Shown one piece after another: positions 49,011 to 57,448 of a DNA stretch of 64,000 bases. The stretch comes from Chitinophagaceae bacterium UBA4411. Its GTDB lineage: Bacteria; Bacteroidota; Bacteroidia; Chitinophagales; Chitinophagaceae. Numbering within the stretch: the first letter of the stretch is position 1; every line of letters starts with the position of its first letter. The notes under the pieces were generated by a model that saw only the letters and a list, made by a program, of their open reading frames with translations, was not told the origin of the DNA and made no database searches. The stretch lies in NCBI GenBank assembly GCA_002400415.1, contig DGQP01000016.1, positions 62,001-126,000 of the forward strand, written 5' to 3'. Position numbers and translations under genes: made by a program.

Positions 49011-51089
49011 TTATGATGGCAACGCTTTATTCGTTATATCACTGTCATAGGGCGGAACGCCGGCTGATATTTCCCCGCTGTCTGTTGTGTTCAGGTCATC
49101 CTTCTTTTCTTCTGTCAGTGATTTTTTTTCTTCGTAGGGCCTTTTGCCGATCAGCGCTTCCACATCACTCTGGAACAATACTTCTCTTTCCAATAAGGCC
49201 TCAGCCAGTTTTTCAACCTCGGCTTTGCGTTCTGTCAGCAGTTTCTTTGTTTTTTCATACGCATCATCAATCAGCTTCCTTACTTCCTGGTCAATCAGCT
49301 TGGATGTTTCTTCTGAGTAGGGTTTGGTAAAGGCTGTTTCCTGTTGCGGGTCATAGAAACTCACATTACCAACTTTATCATTCATACCATACACTGTCAC
49401 CATCGCATAAGCGGTCCGGGTAATCTGCTGCAGGTCATTCTGTGCACCGGTGGAAATTTTGCCAAAGAAAATATCTTCACTGGCACGGCCACCGAGTGTC
49501 ATGCAAATCTGGTCGTTAAGCTGGTCCGTGTTGTATAAGTATTGCTCTTTCGGGGTGTATTGAGCATAACCCAGTGCAGCAGTACCTCTCGGAACAATGG
49601 TCACTTTCAGCAGGGGATACGCATGTTCCAGGTACCAGCCACAGATAGCATGACCGGCTTCATGATAAGCGATAATCCTTTTTTCGGCCGGAGCAATGAT
49701 CTTGTTCTTTTTTTCCAATCCGCCGATCACCCTGTCCACCGCATCCTGGAAGTCTTCCATTTCCACTGCATCTTTACCTTTCCTGGCTGCGATCAGCGCT
49801 GCTTCATTACACACATTGGCAATATCGGCCCCGGCAAAACCAGGCGTCTGTTCCGCCAGCTTATGAATATCCAGTTTAGTTGATATTTTGATAGGCTTCA
49901 GGTGAACTTTAAAAATATCCTCCCTTCCTTTCAGATCGGGTTTATCAATAGATATCTGCCTGTCGAAACGACCCGGACGCAATAAAGCTGAATCCAGTAC
50001 ATCAGGGCGATTGGTGGCGGCCAATACAATAATACCTGTATCGGTCCCGAAACCATCCATTTCCACCAGCATCTGGTTCAGGGTGCTTTCTCTTTCATCG
50101 TTACTCATCATTGCATTCTTACCCCGGGCCCGGCCTATTGCGTCAATCTCATCAATAAAGATGATACAAGGTGCTTTTTCCCTGGCCTGCTTAAACAAAT
50201 CTCTTACGCGGCTGGCTCCCACCCCTACAAACATTTCCACAAAGTCGGATCCGCTCAGGCTGAAGAAAGGCACCTGCGCTTCGCCGGCCATTGCTTTTGC
50301 CAGCAACGTCTTACCAGTTCCCGGAGGGCCGACAAGCAATGCACCTTTTGGTATTTTACCACCAAGTGCAGTATATTTTTTAGGATTCTTTAAAAACTCC
50401 ACGATTTCCATCACTTCCACTTTTGCTTCATCCAGACCAGCCACATCCGCAAAAGTGATATTAACTCTTGTTCCTTTATCAAATAAGGTAGCTTTTGATT
50501 TTCCAATATTGAAAATTCCGCCGGGGCCTCCGGAACCACCAGCACCACCACCCATCTTTCTCATCAGGAGTATCCAGAGCCCTACAAAAAGAAGTACCGG
50601 CAACAAAAACTGGAGGATGCCTCCAAAAATATCCTTCTCATTGAGCACCTCATAAGGTATCTGCTTATCATTGGGAATATTCAGGGACTTGTAATATTCA
50701 TCCATCTGTTTTTCAAAATCCCCCGAATATTTGAATGACATATGAGGACCTGTTTCGCTGATTTTGTTACTACCCGTTGCGTCTTTAATTTCTTTACTGT
50801 GTTTTTCGATTCCAGCTTTGGTTAGGTAAACCTTTACTGTTTTTCTATTATCAACAATATCATACTTCTGCACATCCCCCGCAATTACCATCTCTCTGAA
50901 TTTCTGGTTGTTTACTTTAGCCACCCCTGATGAAAAGGGGCTAAACACCTGCATTCCGATTAAGACCGCAATAATAATTGCATACACCCAGTAAATGCTG
51001 AATTTCGGGCCTTTTTTAGACTGGTTCGGATCATCGCCCTGCGGACGGTTACCTGGTCGTGGATTTCTGTTCGGTTGTTCTTGTGACAT
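49011..51089 (-). CDS. ftsH: ATP-dependent zinc metalloprotease FtsH
   Basis: Membrane-bound AAA protease that degrades damaged or short-lived membrane and cytosolic proteins. It has 692 residues. TM1 is near 30-48 and TM2 near 160-175, with a periplasmic domain between. The AAA module has Walker A GPPGTGKT near 255, Walker B IIFIDEIDAIG near 310, the arginine region RPGRFDR, and the zinc motif HEAGH near 476. The C terminus is a charged tail with KKSLTEEKKDD. It is in an operon headed by rsfS. The lpxH gene downstream is notable: in E. coli FtsH controls lipid A synthesis by degrading LpxC, so a regulatory link is possible. Confidence 0.97.
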   Translation of the reverse strand: MSQEQPNRNPRPGNRPQGDDPNQSKKGPKFSIYWVYAIIIAVLIGMQVFSPFSSGVAKVNNQKFREMVIAGDVQKYDIVDNRKTVKVYLTKAGIEKHSKEIKDATGSNKISETGPHMSFKYSGDFEKQMDEYYKSLNIPNDKQIPYEVLNEKDIFGGILQFLLPVLLFVGLWILLMRKMGGGAGGSGGPGGIFNIGKSKATLFDKGTRVNITFADVAGLDEAKVEVMEIVEFLKNPKKYTALGGKIPKGALLVGPPGTGKTLLAKAMAGEAQVPFFSLSGSDFVEMFVGVGASRVRDLFKQAREKAPCIIFIDEIDAIGRARGKNAMMSNDERESTLNQMLVEMDGFGTDTGIIVLAATNRPDVLDSALLRPGRFDRQISIDKPDLKGREDIFKVHLKPIKISTKLDIHKLAEQTPGFAGADIANVCNEAALIAARKGKDAVEMEDFQDAVDRVIGGLEKKNKIIAPAEKRIIAYHEAGHAICGWYLEHAYPLLKVTIVPRGTAALGYAQYTPKEQYLYNTDQLNDQICMTLGGRASEDIFFGKISTGAQNDLQQITRTAYAMVTVYGMNDKVGNVSFYDPQQETAFTKPYSEETSKLIDQEVRKLIDDAYEKTKKLLTERKAEVEKLAEALLEREVLFQSDVEALIGKRPYEEKKSLTEEKKDDLNTTDSGEISAGVPPYDSDITNKALPS

Positions 51090-51164
51090 ATATTTATTTT
51101 CCGGGAGCCCCCTGCTAATTAATAATTATTGATAGAAAAAGTTCGGCCTGTGCTATATTTAACA

Positions 51165-51569
51165 TTATTCATCATGCCCGTCAGCCGCCGCATCACTCCA
51201 CATTTCTTCCAGCTTGTAAAACTTCCTGTCCTCCGCTAACATAACATGTACCACCACATTTACGTAATCGATCAGCACCCAGTGCAGGTTATGATAGCCC
51301 TCATGGTGGTAGGGCTTCTCATCACAGGCAAGATTTACCCGGGTCTCCACATTTTCCGCAATCGCCCTGACCTGTGGCTGGTTACCCGCCTCACAGATAA
51401 TGAAAAAATCAGCCACCGCTTCATTAATCTTCCGGAGATCCAGTGAAACGATATTCTCTCCTTTTTTCTCCTGTATGGCGGCAATAATGGTTTTGATGAT
51501 TTTTGAATTCTTCGTTAACCGGGTTGCACTTTTCTTTTTGCGGTTGGTCAGTGATGCCAATTGTTCCAA
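51165..51569 (-). CDS. rsfS: Ribosomal silencing factor RsfS
   Basis: Factor that binds ribosomal protein L14 and blocks subunit joining during starvation. About 134 residues from the TTG at 51569 (in the family the sequence begins EQLASLTNRKKKSATRLTKNS). Motifs are SLDLRKINEAVADFFIICEAGN and HHEGYHNLHWVLIDYVNVVVHVM. A longer reading from an upstream TTG at 51638 would add residues without family similarity. It is divergent from birA and heads the minus-strand operon with ftsH. Confidence 0.92.
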   Translation of the reverse strand: MEQLASLTNRKKKSATRLTKNSKIIKTIIAAIQEKKGENIVSLDLRKINEAVADFFIICEAGNQPQVRAIAENVETRVNLACDEKPYHHEGYHNLHWVLIDYVNVVVHVMLAEDRKFYKLEEMWSDAAADGHDE

Positions 51570-51706
51570 ATAATGAAGGTGTTTAAATTTAATACCTGGT
51601 TTAGTACTGCCGTCAGCTGCTATTATTATTAAAAACAAGAGCCGGCAACAAGAAACTAATTTACTTTGCCAAAAATAGCAATTAATTGCCAGAACAGCTT
51701 GTATCT

Positions 51707-52525
51707 ATGCCTTCCGGAATGCCATTTATTGAACTCCAATCGGTTGACAGTACCAATAACTATGCCCTTGCCCGGTTGCATGAAGCCCGACTGCCGGACA
51801 GGCAGGGATTGGTACAGCATGGGCAGGCCTATTTTGCCCATGAGCAGGTGGCAGGCAAAGGCCAGCGGGGTCGTATTTGGAGTGCTGAAAAAGGAGCCAA
51901 TATCATTCTGAGTGTGGTGCTGAATCCCCATCCGTTACAGCTATTACAACAATTTCAGCTTAATGCTGCTATTGCTCTGGCGGTTCATGATTTTTTCAGC
52001 AACTATGCCCCGGAGGACACAAAAATAAAATGGCCCAATGACCTCTACTGGCAAGACAGAAAGGCAGGGGGTATTTTGATCGAATCGGTGATCAGCAGTT
52101 TCCTGCCGGTGAAAAAGGATTCTGTGGCAGAAAATGAAAAGCAACAAACCACATCAGGCCAATGGCAGTGGGCAGTTGCCGGAATTGGCATTAATATTAA
52201 CCAGACCGCTTTTCCTCAGGAACTGAAAAATCCTGTTTCCCTGAAACAGATTACCGGTAAGGATTATAATGTGGTAACACTTGCCAAAGAATTATGCGAA
52301 TGCCTCTACAGCCGCTTCGGTGAATTGACCGAAAATGGATTTGCTAGTATTTACAGGACTTACAATTTGCAGCTTTACAAAAGAGGAGAAGCTGTTAAGC
52401 TAAAGAAGGACAACCGTGTCTTTGAAGCAATTATTAAAAACGTTTCTCCTGCCGGACAACTGGTTGTTCAGCACAGTATTGAACAGGCATTCAGCTTTGG
52501 TGATATTGAATGGATCATTAAATAA
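51707..52525 (+). CDS. birA: Biotin--[acetyl-CoA-carboxylase] ligase
   Basis: Monofunctional biotin protein ligase attaching biotin to carboxylase carrier domains; it has no N-terminal DNA-binding domain, so it does not act as a repressor. From the ATG at 51707 it has 272 residues (a TTG at 51686 would add 7). Motifs are SVDSTNNYA, the biotinoyl-AMP loop GKGQRGR at 50-56 and KWPNDLYWQDRKAGGIL near 111. About residues 28-33 read R-L-P-D-R-Q, encoded by a CTGCCGGACAGGCAGG palindromic element (51791-51806) that looks inserted between conserved segments (LARLHEA and LVQHGQAYF); the product still looks intact. Confidence 0.93.
   Translation: MPSGMPFIELQSVDSTNNYALARLHEARLPDRQGLVQHGQAYFAHEQVAGKGQRGRIWSAEKGANIILSVVLNPHPLQLLQQFQLNAAIALAVHDFFSNYAPEDTKIKWPNDLYWQDRKAGGILIESVISSFLPVKKDSVAENEKQQTTSGQWQWAVAGIGININQTAFPQELKNPVSLKQITGKDYNVVTLAKELCECLYSRFGELTENGFASIYRTYNLQLYKRGEAVKLKKDNRVFEAIIKNVSPAGQLVVQHSIEQAFSFGDIEWIIK
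51791..51806. repeat. Palindromic repeat element inside birA
   Basis: CTGCCGGACAGGCAGG, one base longer than the corresponding part of the intergenic element at 22767-22781. In frame within birA it codes for the short peptide LPDRQ and is flanked by family-conserved segments, as expected for a small in-frame repeat insertion. Confidence 0.55.
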
Positions 52526-52568
52526 AAGAAGCCCCAAAAAGTCTTTGAAATCCCGTTTCTTGTTACGG

Positions 52569-53507
52569 CTATTTATCTTTTGGGCGCCACAGGGAAAACT
52601 GCCTTGTAATAGTAAAGCCCCAGCGAAACTGTCCTTTTCCCCAACTGGTAACCGTTCTTGTTATATACCTGTTCTCCAGTGTCTCGGTGGTATTGGTAAA
52701 GTTTAAATGAAAGACATGGCCGGGTGTAACGATCTCGAATCCGATCCCCAGCGGATCAAAAAATTTCAGCGGCGTTGCCTGTACTGCGAAGGAATCCTTA
52801 CTGCTTTGGGAACGGAACGAATGAAAATAATCCACCACCAGGTTCAGGTTACGCATAACCGGAAGCTTCAATGCGGCACCTGCTGCAAAAATGGATTTCT
52901 GGTCATAAGAAATTACATACCCTCTTGTTACCACGGTGGGATTCAGCTGCAAACTCACTTTTCCAATTTTCTTCGCGATGATCAGTTGCAATGTGTTACT
53001 GGTGCGGTCAGAAATGTTCCGGAAACTATGATCAAGATTATCTGATGCAGATGCTTTATTAGCAGCGATGACTGCATTGGCAAAAAAAGCAACGGATACG
53101 GGATGGGAGGGATCGTTCTCCAATTGTTGCAATAACTGGTATTTGATGCCCATCTCCCACAATTTTTGTTGCTGGGATGCTCCCTTTGCCCTTGCGAAAA
53201 GGACATCCAATCTTTTTCCCAATCCAATTTCAAAAGCGATCTTTATATCTGTGGCATTATCCAGTCCGAAAAAATTTTTCAGGCCGCCAAAATCACCGCC
53301 AATATCCCCAAAATTGTGCATCACCTTAAACTCCATCTTACCCTTCCCCACCACCTCAGTTGTATTGGCATTGATAGCTTTTTGTGAATTGAATATTTTC
53401 ACCGGTGCTTTTGTGGCGGCTGTATTATCCCCGGTATTAAATAATGAATCCTGGGCAACAAGGGTGGTTGATACGGTCAGCAGCAGACCTGCTATCAGTT
53501 TCTTCAT
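52569..53507 (-). CDS. DUF5777-like outer-membrane beta-barrel protein
   Basis: A 312-residue exported protein. The signal peptide ends TLVAQ. Alternating strands with aromatic girdle residues, for example FKVMHNFGDIGGDFGGLKN near 62 and FRWGFTITRQFSLW at the C terminus, indicate a small beta-barrel in the outer membrane. It resembles DUF5777 family barrels of Bacteroidota; the role is unknown. It is downstream of bcp by about 70 bp on the same strand and could be read with it. Confidence 0.72.
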   Translation of the reverse strand: MKKLIAGLLLTVSTTLVAQDSLFNTGDNTAATKAPVKIFNSQKAINANTTEVVGKGKMEFKVMHNFGDIGGDFGGLKNFFGLDNATDIKIAFEIGLGKRLDVLFARAKGASQQQKLWEMGIKYQLLQQLENDPSHPVSVAFFANAVIAANKASASDNLDHSFRNISDRTSNTLQLIIAKKIGKVSLQLNPTVVTRGYVISYDQKSIFAAGAALKLPVMRNLNLVVDYFHSFRSQSSKDSFAVQATPLKFFDPLGIGFEIVTPGHVFHLNFTNTTETLENRYITRTVTSWGKGQFRWGFTITRQFSLWRPKDK

Positions 53508-53575
53508 ATAATCTGTTTAGCTTCTGCTAAACGAAAGATTATAACAGCAGGTTGCCTGGAAAGGCAAGATCATTT

Positions 53576-54040
53576 TCACTGTTGCCAGGATGCCACTATC
53601 TCTTCTGCATGCGCTTTGTTTCTGGGTCGTAAAAATATTTTTCTGATAACTCCTTTTTCATCTATCACAAAAGTGGTTCGCAGCACACCCATATACTTAT
53701 GACCAAACATCTGTTTCTGGTCCCACACGCCATACTTTTCCAAAATGGAATGGGTGGTATCTGCTATTAACGTAAAGGGCAGGTCAAACTTAGCTTCAAA
53801 TTTTTTATGCTTTTTTGAATCATCCGGACTCACCCCGATAACTTCAAAACCATTTTTCCTGAGTAATCCATAATTATCCCGCAGGTTACAGGCCTGTATC
53901 GTGCAGGTGGGAGTATCATCTTCAGGATAAAAATAAAGCACCACTTTCTTACCCTTGTAGGAAGATAAAGAGATCTTGTTTCCATTCTGATCCACACCTG
54001 AGAAAGCCGGAGCTTTATCGCCTTCTTTTAATGTTACCAT
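53576..54040 (-). CDS. bcp: Thioredoxin-dependent thiol peroxidase (BCP/PrxQ)
   Basis: Atypical 2-Cys peroxiredoxin reducing hydroperoxides. It has 154 residues. Peroxidatic Cys46 and resolving Cys51 lie in DTPTCTIQAC, which replaces the usual TPGCTKEAC with Thr for Gly and Ile-Gln for Lys-Glu. Other motifs are GDKAPAFSGVDQNG and FVIDEKGVIRKIF. It is soluble with no signal. It lies 21 bp after the M23 peptidase gene on the same strand. Confidence 0.95.
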   Translation of the reverse strand: MVTLKEGDKAPAFSGVDQNGNKISLSSYKGKKVVLYFYPEDDTPTCTIQACNLRDNYGLLRKNGFEVIGVSPDDSKKHKKFEAKFDLPFTLIADTTHSILEKYGVWDQKQMFGHKYMGVLRTTFVIDEKGVIRKIFLRPRNKAHAEEIVASWQQ

Positions 54041-54061
54041 AAAAAATACTATTATAAATTT

Positions 54062-55876
54062 CTATTTTTTCTTTGCAGTCGTTTTCTTTCCCGAAACAGT
54101 TACTTTCTTTTTAACAGGTATCTTTTTCCTGGGTGGCGTATACGGGTATTTTTTAAACCACCAGCTCTTCATTGTTACATTACCTGCTATATCCTCTACC
54201 GTTACTTTTAAATGGTGTATCCCGTAAGGGCAACGCTCGTCAAATACATAGATCCAGTTACGACCTTTATCATTGGTAAAACGAATCCACTGGCTGTCAA
54301 ACTCAGCACGAAAACTTTTCACCGCAAAATTATCAGCCGGGGTGAATAATATTCTTTTCGAAGGGCTCAGATCTATCGTATCTCCTTTTCCTAAATCGTT
54401 GACAGACGGCGGCAGTATATCCGCAAAGGCCTGGAAAGTTCCGAAATCAGCAAATGAGGCGGACAGCCACTCCCCCTGCCATTCTGCTTTCCGGGTGGAG
54501 ACACCCCGGCCATTTCTTTGTATGATTATTTTATCCCTTCGGTCAGCAGGTATTATTTTATCCGGTTTGATACGAACATTAATGCCATCATGCAATGGTA
54601 TAGAAGCATCGTTTAATTGGTGCAGGGCTGAGACAGCATAGAAGGAACTTGTATTATTCCTGTAATAACGCGGCTGTATCGTATCATACAAACACCCCTC
54701 GGGTAAATACACTTCAAAGTCAGGTTTTTCCAGCACATTCACCTGGTTGGGAGCATATTGCTCACGGGGTACCTCCTTCGGGATTTTTTTTGCAAGACTG
54801 TCATCATATTTCAGCAAAAAAGAAAGCCGGGAAATATTTTTATATGCGTCTTTTATTTCAACCAGGATTACATGCGCCAGTGTATCTGTTAATTCAATCA
54901 CACCATCTCCGGCTACAGGGTGATAAACAGCACCATGATCGCCGGGCAATTGTGATAAATGCTGAAGGAAAACTCCGCCATTTGACCGGTGCGTATAGTC
55001 AATCTGGGCATTCATATAAGCGGTGGCAGCATAATCAATACTGTCAATAATAAACCGCAATTGGGGTTTGTCAGCAACAAATAATTCAGCTGAAAAAATA
55101 CCATCAGCATTGGAAGAGCCGCTTATACGGTCGTAGGCCTGTATGGCAAAACTGAGTTTTCGCAATCCTGTTTTCAGCACGGGCATCTTTGGAATGATAT
55201 ACCCGCTGTCTGTTTTCTTTAAAGTAAAAAATTTAGGAGTCTGTTCATACACACTGGTGCTGCGGTCATACAAAGCCAGTTTAACTAAATCAGGTGGCAC
55301 GTTATCCTGCAACGGGAAACCAAAAAGTAAAGGATTGAGACGTTTGGTTGTTTTGCTGTCAAATATTTCAAAGTGGAGGTGTGGTCCCTGCGATCCTCCT
55401 GTATTACCACTGTAAGCAATGAACTGTCCTTTTGTAACCGGAAATTGTTGCGGACCGAAATTCAATTCGATAGCCCAGGTTTCCTGTTCATATTGTTTGG
55501 CTGTTACATATTGTTCGAGTGCAGGAAAAAAATCATTGAGATGGGCATATAACGTAGAAAGCCCGTTGGGGTGATTTACAACGATATACCGCCCAAAACT
55601 TTGTGGCCTTATGCCAATATGTGCGATATATCCCTCAGCGGCCGCATAGACCGGTTGATTTTCTTTCTGGTTTGTTCTGATATCAAGGCCCATGTGCCAG
55701 TGATTAGCTCTTAATTCGCCCATATTCGCAACAATTTCCAAAGGAATACCCAGCGGGTTCCTGAAATATCCTTTTTGAACCGTATTTGTAAATGATTGTG
55801 ATTGAAGGATGCCAGGTATCAGTAATGTTATCAGGAATCCTATTTTCCGGAAGTGGTAGCGGCTTTCTTTCATCAT
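54062..55876 (-). CDS. Large exported M23 family metallopeptidase
   Basis: A 604-residue envelope protein with a signal peptide (residues about 10-27, ending LQSQ). The M23 peptidase domain comes first: H61-M-G-L-D65 and LHFE near residue 165, with GNTGGSQGPHLHFEIFD between. A long C-terminal part (about 190-575) of beta-rich, immunoglobulin-like character follows, ending in a Lys/Thr-rich tail KKIPVKKKVTVSGKK. The M23-first order with a long extension is common in Bacteroidota. It probably acts on peptidoglycan or is anchored to it through the basic tail. Upstream of bcp in the same unit. Confidence 0.85.
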   Translation of the reverse strand: MMKESRYHFRKIGFLITLLIPGILQSQSFTNTVQKGYFRNPLGIPLEIVANMGELRANHWHMGLDIRTNQKENQPVYAAAEGYIAHIGIRPQSFGRYIVVNHPNGLSTLYAHLNDFFPALEQYVTAKQYEQETWAIELNFGPQQFPVTKGQFIAYSGNTGGSQGPHLHFEIFDSKTTKRLNPLLFGFPLQDNVPPDLVKLALYDRSTSVYEQTPKFFTLKKTDSGYIIPKMPVLKTGLRKLSFAIQAYDRISGSSNADGIFSAELFVADKPQLRFIIDSIDYAATAYMNAQIDYTHRSNGGVFLQHLSQLPGDHGAVYHPVAGDGVIELTDTLAHVILVEIKDAYKNISRLSFLLKYDDSLAKKIPKEVPREQYAPNQVNVLEKPDFEVYLPEGCLYDTIQPRYYRNNTSSFYAVSALHQLNDASIPLHDGINVRIKPDKIIPADRRDKIIIQRNGRGVSTRKAEWQGEWLSASFADFGTFQAFADILPPSVNDLGKGDTIDLSPSKRILFTPADNFAVKSFRAEFDSQWIRFTNDKGRNWIYVFDERCPYGIHHLKVTVEDIAGNVTMKSWWFKKYPYTPPRKKIPVKKKVTVSGKKTTAKKK

Positions 55877-55923
55877 GTGTTACAAATTAACAACATAGCT
55901 TCTTATTTTATTCCTATAACAGG

Positions 55924-55931
55924 TAATTTTG
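55924..55931 (+). promoter_or_regulatory. -7 promoter element of the MORN-protein gene
   Basis: TAATTTTG, exact TAnnTTTG match; it spans the alternative TTG at 55929, so the ATG at 55953 is the better start. Confidence 0.5.
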
Positions 55932-55952
55932 AAAACTTTTAATCGCTGTTTA

Positions 55953-56657
55953 ATGAAAATAACCAACACCAGTACCTGCCTGATTTTATTATTACTATCC
56001 CTGAAAATTTCAGCCCAGGAATGTTTAGTCGAAAAGGCAAAACTCAAAGGAACCTATACAGGGGAATGTAAAAAAGGAAAAGCCAGCGGTAAAGGCAAAG
56101 CGACCGGAACAGATAGTTATGAAGGTGATTTTAAATCGGGTCTTCCGGATGGAAATGGTACTTACACCTGGAAAAACGGGAATGAATTCAGGGGAAGCTT
56201 TTCAAAAGGCCTGAAAGACGGGAAAGGGACTTTGTTATATAAAAGAATCAATACAGGCGATAGCATTGTGGAAGGTTATTGGGAAAAGGATGTATATATC
56301 GGCAAATACGAACATCCTTATCGCATTATTAACAAGAGCAGGTTGGTAACAGATGTGGAAGTGGAATACAAAACCGATCCCTATAACAAGATTACTTTCT
56401 TTATTACTAATACATCCGGAGGTGCCAGTTCGATCAGTAGTGATGAGCTCCCCAAAATTAAAGTGGATGAAGTGGAAGCCATGACCGGAGCCTACGGTCG
56501 CTTATATGTAAATGATAACCACACTAAAAAGACAGAATCTGTCATTGAAGATGTTCGTTTTCCTATCAGGTTAAAAGCAAAAATGGGAACTGAGGAGGTT
56601 GAAATTGAATTCAGGGAGGCCGGCACTTATATTATTAATCTCAGGATCAACGATTAA
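55953..56657 (+). CDS. Exported MORN-repeat protein
   Basis: A 234-residue protein. The signal peptide (about residues 1-22) ends ISAQ, followed by three or so MORN-type repeats: GTYTGECKKGKASGKGKA, SYEGDFKSGLPDGNGTYTW and EFRGSFSKGLKDGKGTLLY, each with the GxG core. The C-terminal half (about 115-234) is a beta-rich domain I do not recognise. MORN repeats often bind lipids or proteins at membranes. Its role in the envelope is unknown. It is divergent from the M23 gene. Confidence 0.8.
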   Translation: MKITNTSTCLILLLLSLKISAQECLVEKAKLKGTYTGECKKGKASGKGKATGTDSYEGDFKSGLPDGNGTYTWKNGNEFRGSFSKGLKDGKGTLLYKRINTGDSIVEGYWEKDVYIGKYEHPYRIINKSRLVTDVEVEYKTDPYNKITFFITNTSGGASSISSDELPKIKVDEVEAMTGAYGRLYVNDNHTKKTESVIEDVRFPIRLKAKMGTEEVEIEFREAGTYIINLRIND

Positions 56658-56751
56658 GCTGTATTATTATTGACTTTTAGTAATTTCCTTCTGTTGAATT
56701 ACCTGACTTGAGGCTGATCTTCGTATCTTTTGCCTTCAACCACCAACTGCT

Positions 56752-57339
56752 TTGAAAAGACTGCTTTGGCTGATTCCTGTCAGCATTCTATTGTATGCCT
56801 GCCCCTATGAGTCAGCGGTGCCACTGGAAGCAAGACCTGTTGAGCCTGTTGACAGCAGTTTACTGGGCTATTGGTATGGTATTGTAAAAGATGGCAGTGA
56901 TTTTTTTGGCATTGAGGCGCTGGACATCACCCAAAAAACTGATTCCACCTATGCCATCATCCGTTACGGAAAGGCTGCCAAAGGCGATATTATATTGCCT
57001 GATACATCCTATTTCACGGGCTATATTTCTTATATAAACGGACAACGGTTCATGAACGTGGAAGGATCCATTGTTCTTGTTACCACCCGTGGTAAAAAGC
57101 CTGCAGAGGTCAAAACTCAACAGGTATTCTATGTTGCTAATTTCTCCATGCAGAGAGATACCCTGACCATGAAAACGATTACTGAGAATTTTTCACCCGG
57201 CAGAAGAGCCTTCGTCACTCCAGAAGAACTGAAACAAACAGTCATAAGCCTCACCGGGCAGGGAAATAATATCTATGATGATCTCTATGCGTTGTCTTAC
57301 CGCAAAATACCAAGACCACAGCCGCTAAAACCATTCTGA
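56752..57339 (+). CDS. Hypothetical lipoprotein (195 aa)
   Basis: I do not recognise the family. The signal peptide ends ILLYAC (lipobox Cys17). The mature part is beta-rich and begins with SAVPLEARPVEPVDSSLLGYWYG, like small lipocalin-type or copper-type lipoproteins that start with a one-strand GYWYG motif. The start is a TTG before the Lys-Arg opening, with TATCTTTTG about 20 bp upstream as a near -7 box. It is followed by carB but separated by its own spacing. Confidence 0.65.
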   Translation: MKRLLWLIPVSILLYACPYESAVPLEARPVEPVDSSLLGYWYGIVKDGSDFFGIEALDITQKTDSTYAIIRYGKAAKGDIILPDTSYFTGYISYINGQRFMNVEGSIVLVTTRGKKPAEVKTQQVFYVANFSMQRDTLTMKTITENFSPGRRAFVTPEELKQTVISLTGQGNNIYDDLYALSYRKIPRPQPLKPF

Positions 57340-57393
57340 GAAAATGAGCTGAAAAAAATCAGGCATTTGCCCGGCCAATCCCCTCCATTCCCT

Positions 57394-57401
57394 TACTTTT
57401 G
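57394..57401 (+). promoter_or_regulatory. -7 promoter element of carB
   Basis: TACTTTTG, exact TAnnTTTG match, predicting a leader of about 42 nt to the ATG at 57449. No pyrimidine-type attenuator is visible. Confidence 0.5.
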
Positions 57402-57448
57402 CGCAATTTGTTTTTCCATCCCGAACGCAATATAATTTCTCAAAAAAA

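Noticed and set aside
50011..50655. Long plus-strand frame antisense to ftsH
   Set aside because: Typical shadow frame over a highly conserved gene; Ser/Pro-rich low-complexity product.
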